Source of the DNA: Lingula anatina
Taxonomy: Eukaryota > Brachiopoda > Lingulata > Lingulida > Lingulidae
Direction: 5' to 3'
Length of the DNA: 52,995 bases
Assembly (NCBI RefSeq): GCF_001039355.2
Contig: NW_019775558.1
Location: 306,680-359,674 of the forward strand
Positions 47,978 to 52,995 of the stretch are shown in pieces. Below the pieces are notes generated by a model, which worked only from the letters and a program-made list of their open reading frames with translations, ran no database searches and was not told the origin of the DNA. The translations under genes were made by a program, and so were the position numbers. Numbering within the stretch: position 1 is the first letter of the stretch; each line of letters begins with the position of its first letter.

Positions 47978-48443
47978 GTATTATTATTATTATACTATTT
48001 TTGTGAAGTATATGGATAAAGTTTTGCATATGGTCAAATGTGTGTGAAATACATATTGCTGAATATATTTTGCCCCCTTCAAGGCTATAGAGAAATCTGC
48101 AGGAAACACTCGTCTTGGTCGAGGGGAAACAGCTGTGAGCGCTAATTGCCAAAAGTATTTACAGAAGCAATTTCCAATAAATCATTTTAAAACTCGTGTT
48201 ATGTATTAGTATAGGCGCACTGGTGTATATATTGTCTTTTCGTTGAAAATCATTTGTAAACATATGTAAAACTCGACAGATTGCATTACATCACCCGCAT
48301 ATACTAATTCGCTAGCGGTTTTTCCATTTTGCAATGCGCTCGCAGAGCACATTCAACTATTCTGGTCTTATCATTCTTAAAACAAGTAAAAATATCAGAA
48401 ACTCACCTGCGCTGATCAGCAGAACAGCTAAGAGAAACTTCAT
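9854..48443 (-). CDS. Giant mosaic C-type lectin transmembrane receptor (about 58 coding exons)
   Basis: One gene runs from the ATG at 48443 (allelic copy 41913) to the TAA at 9854-9856. Using one copy of each falsely repeated block, the hand-spliced coding length is about 8,260 nt, or about 2,753 aa, and the frame stays open across every junction. Order: signal peptide, CTLD1-5, F5/8C split by a Methyltransf_FA-like module, two F5/8C, WSC, CTLD6-11, LCCL, CTLD12, stalk, membrane span, FxNPxY tail. Most module borders are phase-1 introns, as expected for exon-shuffled extracellular domains. Known families suggest a cell-surface receptor that binds glycans and/or phospholipids and is internalised; ligands are inferred only. 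It resembles the mannose receptor group in having serial CTLDs, one membrane span and an endocytic tail, but it lacks a ricin-B and fibronectin-II start, so it is not an orthologue. Blocks 15178-17692, 34410-35861 and 35863-42361 should not be counted as extra exons. Confidence 0.88.
10440..10643 (-). CDS. Receptor exon: Thr/Ser/Pro/Gly-rich stalk
   Basis: A 204-nt phase 1-1 exon encoding about 68 residues between CTLD12 and the membrane exon. It is rich in Ser, Thr, Pro, Gly, Val and Asn, with one NGS sequon and two cysteines (in TPCPPGDRSCG). The composition suggests an O-glycosylated spacer that holds the lectin domains off the membrane; the cysteine pair might form a small loop. Confidence 0.85.
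10909..11743 (-). CDS. Receptor CTLD12 (two exons, EPN/WND)
   Basis: Exons 11486-11743 and 10909-11091, about residues 2438-2584. It starts with a Pro-rich linker and the CTLD start (CPDTADWVPYSNGYCYLF), then SWSEADYEC, a variant WGGL core, VNWNDGEPND with the EPN triplet, and KWNDLNC with the WND motif, ending GYVCK. EPN plus WND are the Ca2+/sugar ligands typical of mannose/GlcNAc-type C-type lectins, so this domain is predicted to bind sugar. It is the membrane-proximal lectin domain, directly after LCCL. Confidence 0.92.
11908..13354 (-). CDS. Receptor LCCL domain (four exons)
   Basis: Exons 13291-13354, 12612-12678, 12133-12263 and 11908-11948, about residues 2337-2437. The spliced product shows the LCCL hallmark order: a first Cys-containing strand (ATCANTADKACSS), FQCPSGC, then VWGTGVYTDDSSICRAAIHD, a GGxVTI strand, SGSVKNGITS and SYGAWPGAFEF. 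LCCL (Limulus factor C, cochlin, Lgl1) domains occur in secreted innate-defence proteins and some receptors. The domain is bounded by phase-1 introns on both sides, so it is a clean inserted module between CTLD11 and CTLD12. The assignment only becomes visible after splicing four short exons. Confidence 0.9.
13674..14325 (-). CDS. Receptor CTLD11 (two exons)
   Basis: Exons 14069-14325 and 13674-13836, about residues 2197-2336. CTLD features in order: CADGWYPYGQSCYLV, MGWDQANAEC, LWLGLH, NWDTNEPSEK, KWSDVAC and SFVCK. The sugar-selectivity position reads EPS rather than EPN and the WND position reads WSD, so calcium-dependent mannose-type binding may be weakened. Confidence 0.9.
14614..15677 (-). 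CDS. Receptor CTLD10 (three exons, EPN/WND)
   Basis: Exons 15411-15677 (shared with the end of CTLD9; allelic copy 17929-18195), 14958-15127 and 14614-14713. It starts WGCPVGYSSFGNKCYKIF, then MNWTAAKSFC, VWIGLS, TYWDKGEPNG with EPN, RWNDKAC and SFMCS. Predicted mannose-type sugar site. The intron between the first two exons contains a long (CA)n tract. Confidence 0.9.
15178..17692. repeat. Allelic/contig copy A of the CTLD9-CTLD10 region
   Basis: This block repeats at 17694-20201 through exons and introns, with scattered substitutions and small indels. It ends at the single 'n' at 17693, a few bases after the sequence it shares with copy B (CCAACCACTGCCTAT). Exons inside: 17228-17272, 16829-17004, 16479-16546, 15922-16049, 15411-15677. 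Coding differences are few; in the linker exon Leu replaces Ile. Best explained as an unmerged haplotype. Only one of the two copies should be in the gene. Confidence 0.85.
15288..15361. repeat. (CA)n microsatellite, copy A
   Basis: A perfect CA tract of about 70 bases in the intron inside CTLD10, repeated in the allelic copy at about 17803-17880. The Cys-Val-rich minus-strand frame running through it is an artefact. Confidence 0.95.
17694..20201. repeat. Allelic/contig copy B of the CTLD9-CTLD10 region
   Basis: Second copy of the 15178-17688 block, starting right after the 'n' at 17693. It continues without interruption into CTLD8 at its right end, whereas copy A continues into the second CTLD10 exon at its left end. 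The two copies are therefore the two overlapping ends of adjoining contigs from different haplotypes. Confidence 0.85.
17929..19516 (-). CDS. Receptor CTLD9 (four exons, EPN/WND)
   Basis: Exons 19341-19516, 18996-19063, 18437-18564 and 17929-18195 (allelic copies 16829-17004, 16479-16546, 15922-16049, 15411-15677); from about residue 1894. It reads CGSNDWIKYKGQCYYF, DWYDSRDFC, MWIGLNE, NWGPNEPND with EPN, EWNDARC and GFICKK. The last exon also encodes a Pro/Thr linker and the start of CTLD10, so these two lectin domains share an exon. Predicted mannose-type sugar site. Confidence 0.9.
19740..20988 (-). CDS. Receptor CTLD8 and Pro/Thr linker (EPN/WND)
   Basis: CTLD8 begins inside exon 21395-21597 (SCPAGWSDIGDIYCYQ) and continues in 20858-20988, 20539-20597 and 20211-20378; linker exon 19740-19784 (copy 17228-17272) follows, ending near residue 1893. 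Motifs: RWPEARDDC, FWIGLNN, RWNKGEPNN with EPN, LWNDRRC and WVCK. The linker exon encodes about 15 residues rich in Thr, Pro and Val. Predicted mannose-type sugar site. Confidence 0.9.
21395..22394 (-). CDS. Receptor CTLD7 (QPD-type), plus start of CTLD8
   Basis: Exons 22279-22394, 21929-22083 and 21395-21597, about residues 1602-1745. CTLD start GWKAYSYSCYYF with its first Cys supplied by the previous exon, NWANAQRYC, VWTDLS, NWAKNQPDD (QPD triplet), LWYDRLC and NFICE. QPD is the galactose-type signature; the WND position is WYD. After a Thr/Pro linker the third exon already carries the first part of CTLD8. Confidence 0.88.
22578..23680 (-). CDS. Receptor CTLD6 (QPD-type)
   Basis: Exons 23501-23680, 23022-23176 and 22578-22694, about residues 1451-1601. 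Order: CGDGWTEFGDSCYQ, TWPDARAAC, a variant core MWNGFND, WNTNQPDNN (QPD), SWDDVVC and GYVCEK, then a Thr/Pro linker ending in the first Cys of CTLD7. The donor of exon 22578 was chosen as GAT followed by GTAGGC because it joins the linker Cys directly to GWKAYSYSC; a longer reading frame past it has no domain support. Confidence 0.88.
23941..24394 (-). CDS. Receptor WSC domain (two exons)
   Basis: Exons 24270-24394 and 23941-24097, about residues 1357-1450. The spliced sequence has the WSC order: YMGCFNDKQTDRDL, CTRHCYETGYVYAALQGG, CLCGNSYGKHG, CNKKCSNNKDMCGG, SVW. WSC domains are Cys-rich carbohydrate-binding modules known from fungal wall sensors, exoglucanases and animal polycystin-1/Kremen. 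Flanked by phase-1 introns; it separates the F5/8C block from the second CTLD block. Confidence 0.93.
24655..25637 (-). CDS. Receptor F5/8 type C (discoidin) domain 3
   Basis: Exons 25456-25637, 25059-25202 and 24655-24793, about residues 1202-1356. It starts at a Cys (DCQPVALINGPHPVPINRLR), continues ASSSWNSNHGPSRSLLN, GAWASKVNAVGHWIQVDLG, ITGVGTQGRQDYNQWVKTY, then VFTGNRDRNTLVKN and ARYVRLYPATWQGHMSLRWE, ending with the partner Cys in YGCP. This is a complete, canonical F5/8C domain. Such domains bind phospholipids, glycans or collagens through loops at one end of a beta barrel. Confidence 0.93.
26017..27043 (-). CDS. Receptor F5/8 type C (discoidin) domain 2
   Basis: Exons 26870-27043, 26309-26445 and 26017-26161, about residues 1050-1201. 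It reads ECNPEGLVSGPIYSANSALT, PFNARLNSNTGW, EYIQINF, VRGIVTQGRKDVNAWASSF, VFTANKDKNTRVSNW, AVRLYPRG and LRFDILGC. Both terminal cysteines are present. The intron between exons 1 and 2 carries an (ATT)n microsatellite at about 26727-26761. Confidence 0.92.
27310..27953 (-). CDS. Receptor F5/8C domain 1, C-terminal part
   Basis: Exons 27748-27953 and 27310-27451. The sequence GRKGAWSARSNNANQWIQ, IVTQGRSDYRQWVTRY, FTANKDQNTKVTNTL, ARYVRLIPVAWNGHISMRWE, ILGC is the second half of an F5/8C domain. The N-terminal part is in exon 29258-29386, on the other side of the Methyltransf_FA-like exons. I chose acceptor CTAG before GTGGCAG (exon end 27953) because it gives domain continuity; an alternative acceptor upstream (exon end 28085) keeps the same frame, has a better pyrimidine tract and would add 44 residues with no domain likeness. 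Confidence 0.82.
28248..28897 (-). CDS. Receptor Methyltransf_FA-like (farnesoic acid O-methyltransferase-type) module
   Basis: Exons 28717-28897 and 28248-28513, 447 nt together (149 codons), phase 1 at both outer borders. The product has the pattern of the Pfam Methyltransf_FA family: a GSLSVTFKVKTCRAAFVALS strand, NKYEIVIN, STTVIREQANG, FQAFWLSWDGGHIKLGSG, LVDYADPSPYSVSTLSV and GTGQW. In invertebrates this domain was first described in farnesoic acid O-methyltransferase-like proteins but also occurs in extracellular multi-domain proteins, where it is thought to bind ligands; no methyltransferase activity is claimed here. It sits inside an F5/8C domain. Family assignment is from memory of the pattern. 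Confidence 0.8.
29258..29386 (-). CDS. Receptor F5/8C domain 1, N-terminal part
   Basis: A single 129-nt phase 1-1 exon of 43 codons. It encodes the start of an F5/8C domain: DCSSPGPMISGDHYIPDREI, TASSQYDANHGPNNARLDFQ, and stops where the GxGAWSA strand should follow. That strand appears in exon 27748-27953, so the two pieces together make one canonical domain. No intervening decayed F5/8C exon was found in the 360 bases before the next exon. Confidence 0.85.
29628..30953 (-). CDS. Receptor CTLD5 and Thr/Pro linker (EPN/WND)
   Basis: Exons 30783-30953, 30335-30451, 29857-29973, then linker exon 29628-29675; about residues 591-741. Motifs: CGAGWFYESNLNFCYQF, NYAQARSKC, FWLGAND, YFNWNSGEPNN with EPN, KWNDYNC and SLCKK. 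The 48-nt linker exon encodes alternating Thr/Pro/Ala. Predicted mannose-type sugar site; last CTLD before the F5/8C block. Confidence 0.9.
31269..32628 (-). CDS. Receptor CTLD4 and Pro/Thr linker (EPN/WND)
   Basis: Exons 32458-32628, 31995-32074, 31472-31631 and linker 31269-31301; about residues 443-590. Motifs: CAPNWRLFKGNCYLF, YKDAVAYC, WIGYDD, TNWWTPSEPNNQ with EPN, AWNDKTC and DFICKS. The 33-nt linker exon is Thr/Pro-rich. First domain of the chain with an intact EPN/WND pair, so the first strong mannose-type site from the N-terminus. Confidence 0.9.
31944..31974. repeat. (GACA)n microsatellite
   Basis: Seven tandem GACA/GGCA units in the intron just downstream of the second CTLD4 exon. 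Simple repeat. Confidence 0.9.
32969..34409 (-). CDS. Receptor CTLD3 (four exons)
   Basis: Exons 34274-34409, 33570-33652, 33290-33427 and 32969-33064; about residues 292-442. Motifs: SCPKGWRSWNGNCYQL, TWTEADRFC, DYWIGLS, MKWSDGT, WENGQPKP at the sugar-selectivity position (QPK, not QPD) and an altered WND position (FAQWTAGYCYNK), ending AFICE. Classical calcium-dependent sugar binding is doubtful. The first exon is truncated in the repeated blocks at 35863-35901 and 42363-42401. The intron between exons 1 and 2 holds a 294-bp palindromic element. Confidence 0.88.
33812..34105. mobile_element. Palindromic MITE with TTA target duplication (PIF/Harbinger-like)
   Basis: The element is almost a perfect hairpin. 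The left arm starts GGCTTCGTTCACATGCAATG at 33812 and the right arm ends with its exact complement at 34105. Each arm is about 120 bases with a few mismatches, around a short spacer of TTACTATAAG repeats. TTA flanks both sides (33809-33811 and 34106-34108), the 3-bp target duplication typical of PIF/Harbinger elements, whose inverted repeats commonly start with GG. No coding capacity, so it is non-autonomous. It lies in the intron between CTLD3 exons 1 and 2. Superfamily is inferred from the target site only. Confidence 0.8.
34410..35861. repeat. Contig-end copy X (repeats CTLD2 exons)
   Basis: From about 34368 to 35861 the sequence repeats at 35863-37353, with no difference in the stretches I compared. 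It contains CTLD2 exons at 35548-35774, 35047-35135 and 34663-34766. It ends at the 'n' at 35862. Near-identity including introns indicates an unmerged overlap between two contigs of the same haplotype. Confidence 0.85.
35863..42361. repeat. Haplotype copy Y of the 5' end of the receptor gene
   Basis: A 6.5-kb block between two 'n' characters that matches 42363-48891 from end to end with substitutions and small indels. It holds signal-peptide exon 41877-41913, CTLD1 exons 40422-40576, 37842-37960 and 37470-37612, CTLD2 exons 37040-37266, 36539-36627 and 36155-36258, and the truncated first exon of CTLD3 (35863-35901). All splice sites and frames are intact. It is best read as the alternative allele of copy Z rather than a second gene. 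Confidence 0.85.
38991..39133. repeat. 43-bp-arm hairpin flanked by 11-bp direct repeats
   Basis: Arms 39009-39051 and 39074-39115 are near-perfect reverse complements (ATTCATGCGTTAGCACTCCT and onwards). The whole is flanked by ACGTCTATGTC in direct orientation at 38991-39001 and 39123-39133. The allelic copy is at 45560-45696, with a shorter loop lacking GGCCTA and one arm mismatch. It lies in the CTLD1 intron. Possibly a small mobile element with an 11-bp target duplication. Confidence 0.6.
42656..43791 (-). CDS. Receptor CTLD2 (three exons; copies at 36155-37266 and 34663-35774)
   Basis: Exons 43565-43791, 43039-43127 and 42656-42759, about residues 152-291. Motifs: FCDIEDGWHFLNNMCYKLF, TWDGARQDC, NIWLGLS, KWVNKAGF, WDTNQPSNV, then YKWRTDAC and SYICERP. 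The sugar position reads QPS and the WND position is lost (WRTDAC), so this CTLD probably does not bind sugar in the classical way. Between alleles, Leu (here) replaces Ser (copies X and Y) after KLF. Confidence 0.88.
44032..47115 (-). CDS. Receptor CTLD1 (three exons; copy at 37470-40576)
   Basis: Exons 46961-47115, 44404-44522 and 44032-44174, about residues 14-151. Motifs: KCPKGWVGYGRYCYYF, WNWNDANAVC, EYWFGLND, FVWSDRT, WSNGQPDDY with a QPD triplet, KLNDGNC and PYICKR. QPD suggests a galactose-type site, although the WND position is LND. Allelic differences include GRFC/GRYC and VANAD/VENAD. The 2.4-kb intron between exons 1 and 2 carries the hairpin element and no other exon. Confidence 0.9.
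47946..47992. repeat. Palindromic (ATA)n/(TTA)n repeat, copies at 47946 and 41426
   Basis: A run of TAA units followed by its complement TTA units forms a perfect AT hairpin in the first intron. Unit number and spacer differ between the two allelic copies (41426-41463 is shorter). Confidence 0.85.
48407..48443 (-). CDS. Receptor signal-peptide exon (allelic copy 41877-41913)
   Basis: A 37-nt first coding exon encoding MKFLLAVLLISA plus one base (phase 1), followed by a consensus donor (GTGAGT). With the first residues of the next exon (ASAQDF) this makes a short classical signal peptide, cleavage probably after SA or ASA. The two allelic copies are identical here. The exon is easily missed because it is below usual ORF size. 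Confidence 0.88.
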
Positions 48444-50622
48444 GTTCGGCAAAAAATGATATCCCCCTTTTTTCTGTGCCCACGTTTAAGCCGGTCTTAT
48501 TCAGTGAAGGGGCGTATCATGACTGAACTAAGAAACTATCGAGCAGAGGCCGGGTCCCGTACCAGGCTGGGCTAAGTACACAAGAAGACGAGATAATGAA
48601 GATACTTTATACATAACCCATTGATATCTCCGCTTGTCTTAAAAACAAATAATCTTCAGTTAGCGGGGTTAAGATGTTCTGCTCTTGCGTTCTGACTCTT
48701 CAGCTTCTAAGGATGCTGTAATCCGTTCAAAAGGAAATATTAAAACGAAATCGACGGAGTCGCTGCTTTCGTACCCAACGGGTTTAAAAACAACCTTTGC
48801 CCAAGTTATTTCTGTCATAACTTACTTTTTTAATCAAATACCTTTTATTATCATTAGTGGATGTGTATTACTGACAACGCTAGTAAAACTTTTTTTAAGA
48901 TATGCCGCGTCACTATCTAATAAATCTAAATATTCAACCATCTGGAATAAATTGAAGTTTTTTTTCCAGTTTTGAAATGCGTATAACTTTAATTAAGTAA
49001 TCCCATTAACCTACTGGAAAAGTGTTATGAAACGCTGACCGGATTATAAGCAAATAGCACGTGAAACGTATCTAAACTATCTGTTTGTCAACACAAGATG
49101 CGTTCTGATAAAAGTCGGGTGAATTGAAAAGATAGACGCATGTACTTATATTACTATTCTGCTTCAATTCTTACGCAATATGTTGGTCATATGTACGGAG
49201 TAAAATGGCATTAGGTTGGGTGGGGATGGATGTTACGAGAGCATTCTTACCTCACAGCAATAAAATATATTAAAAACGATGAACATTATCAACCAATTGT
49301 ATTAATTTTCTTTAGAAACGACCGTAACAGGACGGGCTTTCTTGAGAAAACCTCGTTAACATACCCAGTTTCAGTTATTACGCAAAGCGTCGGTCACTTA
49401 AAGATAACAGAATATCCGAGGAAAGACACGATCACACCTTATGCAAGCAGGTTAAATAACTGACAGTTTCAAATTATTATTTTTGAAGATTTATAAAACA
49501 ATATACACGCACCATTTAGTGACTCTTCCGTATCAGGAAAACACTCAATATAATCACTTAATAAATAACACTTAATATGTTATCTTTTTGATGCTGTAGT
49601 GCTGTCTGCGACAAGAACGGCCTGGCATACATGTACATGTTGATTAATCATTAACAACCGACCCATCTCTTGTTCGTCTTCAGCATTCTGGGTCGAATCC
49701 CTGCAATGCACTAGTAGACTTTGATATGTCATATAACATGAGTGAAGTCCATGATATGTTTATGTAAACCCAACTAAATCCACAAAATAAATAAAAGTAA
49801 AAAGAAAATTCGGATTTTGCCACTTGCACTAGTTACGTAAGTTGTTATTTTTCATTATTATTACTATTGTCAATCATGCTGCTCTAAACTATTATAACTG
49901 ACTCAAAATACCTAGAGATAGAGTCATAATTGGCAAAGGAACCATGGAGTGCGTACCCTGAATGACCTGTGGGACGACACCAGCAAGTCTTCTGGTTCGT
50001 TTCTGTCACATCGCTGGTACTGACAATATCCCCGAGATAATAGATGATAAATTCCTCAGCTCTTATGCTCACAACTCCTGTAGCAGTTACTGCAGAATAA
50101 TAATACTTCGAGGGAATCTTCAATAACACCTGTGCTTTTATTCCAGGCGATTTGAAAACCGCTAGCTTTTGTTTTACAGAAACTATTACAGCAACTTATA
50201 AAGATACTTTTAAGTTACAATTTAAAAACATCTTAAATGGTGATATCACATTGTTTACTTTCTACACAATTAATCAAATATCAACAAGACGCAATAGCGC
50301 AAATCTTCTTTTGAAAATATGTGATGGATATGTCCATTTTTGTCTGCCAGGGCAATATTTTTTAAGCTGGAGTCCTCTGAAAAGCACTAGCAACTTGATC
50401 TTTCTTTTGCGTATATTTAGTGGAATTCTGCATTGTCTCTCAAAATCACAATTCTTTTACAAACGCCGATTTTTTAAGAAAAGAAAGATACGTAATATAA
50501 TATTGTTCCTCATAACGTCTCATTCAATTGGTCTCTTTATACCCTTTTTAAAAGCAATGTATTTGGATTGAGTTTAATATGAGGCTGTTGTAATGGCTTT
50601 GATCAAATGCCTGGAATGATCC
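48444..50622. other. Intergenic: receptor promoter side and ETFA 3' UTR
   Basis: Contains the 5' flank of the receptor gene (the first about 450 bases are also present in copy Y), a possible orphan exon at 49911-50129, and the ETFA 3' end. A 139-codon + strand open frame (50152-50571) has no recognisable domain. No RNA gene or clear core promoter element was identified. Confidence 0.5.
49911..50129 (-). CDS. Possible orphan internal exon, unknown protein
   Basis: An open frame bounded by a good acceptor (AAGCACAG before GTGTTATTG) and a donor (TCTCTAG followed by GTATTT), 219 nt, 73 codons. The translation is compositionally protein-like (for example ETNQKTCWCRPTGHSGYALH) rather than the Phe/Lys/Ile bias of chance frames here. 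I do not recognise it. It could be an exon of an overlapping or decayed gene, an upstream non-canonical exon of the lectin receptor, or chance. No partner exon was found. Confidence 0.3.
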
Positions 50623-52654
<2,032 letters not shown>

Positions 52655-52995
52655 CTGAATGAAAAATTATTATAAAACTAGAGGATCAGAGAGGCGATAC
52701 CGCCTCCGAATATTGTACCACCAGCTGGAGCAAGCGCATTCGTATAGACCCCCACATATACAAAATAAGGAACACAGCCACCAGTCTTGTGCTTGACAAG
52801 CTGTAAAAATGCAATCAACAAGAATTTTCAAAATATGCAAAAAATATATATATTACTAAAAATGGTACAATCAAAGTTAAGTTCATCGTAAGGTAGGTCA
52901 AAGGTCAATTCCAAGGTCATAGTAAATTGCCAGTATATGACTTCCTATTCAACTTCAATAGTAACTATGGGCCTATCTCTGCCAGGTTTGGAGTT
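52655..52995. other. ETFA: ETFA intron with AGGTCA half-site cluster
   Basis: Intron sequence up to the right edge. It contains a small hairpin (GAGGCGATACCGCCTC, about 52691-52706) and three AGGTCA half-sites at 52895-52900, 52902-52907 and 52914-52919, the first two in DR1 arrangement. It may belong to a dispersed repeat. No exon seen. Confidence 0.5.

Larger units (their letters stand above)
42363..48891. repeat. Haplotype copy Z of the 5' end of the receptor gene
   Basis: Homologous to 35863-42361, but continuous at its right end with unique upstream DNA and ETFA, so it is taken as the reference copy for the gene start. Its left end at the 'n' stops inside the first exon of CTLD3, at the same homologous base as copy Y. 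Confidence 0.85.

Noticed and set aside
9854-48443. Direct orthologue of the vertebrate mannose receptor (MRC1)
   Set aside because: No ricin-B or fibronectin type II domain at the N-terminus, and F5/8C, WSC, LCCL and Methyltransf_FA-like modules are present; only the general plan is shared.

Overview
The window is eukaryotic genomic DNA. It is AT-rich and full of short exons with GT/AG splice sites, microsatellites and palindromic mobile-element remnants. The encoded proteins (an animal U4/U6.U5 snRNP SR protein, ETF alpha, and a very large mosaic C-type lectin receptor with LCCL, WSC, F5/8C and farnesoic-acid-methyltransferase-like modules) point to a non-vertebrate metazoan, most likely a marine invertebrate. 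The phylum cannot be fixed from the sequence alone. All recognised genes are on the minus strand, so they read from high to low coordinates. Exon limits were set by hand from splice signals, reading phase and domain continuity.

Layout. (1) 1499-2101: first coding exon of a secreted or membrane-anchored, heavily N-glycosylated protein with a PAN/Apple-like domain; the rest is not visible. (2) 3588-7599: complete 7-exon SNRNP27 gene (165 aa) with inverted-repeat elements in introns 1 and 2. (3) 7600-9853: intergenic DNA and the 3' UTR of the next gene. (4) 9854-48443: one giant gene of about 58 coding exons for a type I transmembrane receptor of about 2,750 aa. (5) 48444-50622: intergenic, with one orphan exon-like ORF. 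(6) 50623-52654: last six exons of ETFA, which continues past the right edge.

Domain order of the giant receptor, N to C: signal peptide; CTLD1-5; an F5/8C domain interrupted by a Methyltransf_FA-like cassette; two more F5/8C domains; WSC; CTLD6-11; LCCL; CTLD12; Thr/Ser/Pro/Gly stalk; one membrane span; a short tail ending in FENPLY, an FxNPxY endocytosis signal. Most module borders are phase-1 introns and the hand-built frame stays open throughout. CTLDs with EPN (mannose-type) and QPD (galactose-type) triplets coexist. The protein is probably an endocytic or pattern-recognition receptor, a distant functional analogue of the mannose receptor family with a different architecture.

Assembly. 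Three single 'n' characters (17693, 35862, 42362) mark joins where the same DNA is repeated: 15178-17688 versus 17694-20201; 34368-35861 versus 35863-37353; and 35863-42361 versus 42363-48891. The copies match through introns as well as exons, and they cut the gene in the middle of domains. I read them as unmerged haplotypes or contig ends, not gene duplication. The gene model therefore uses one copy of each. The two long allelic copies also show two identical 6-bp GGCCTA insertion/deletion differences, each at a TA dinucleotide.
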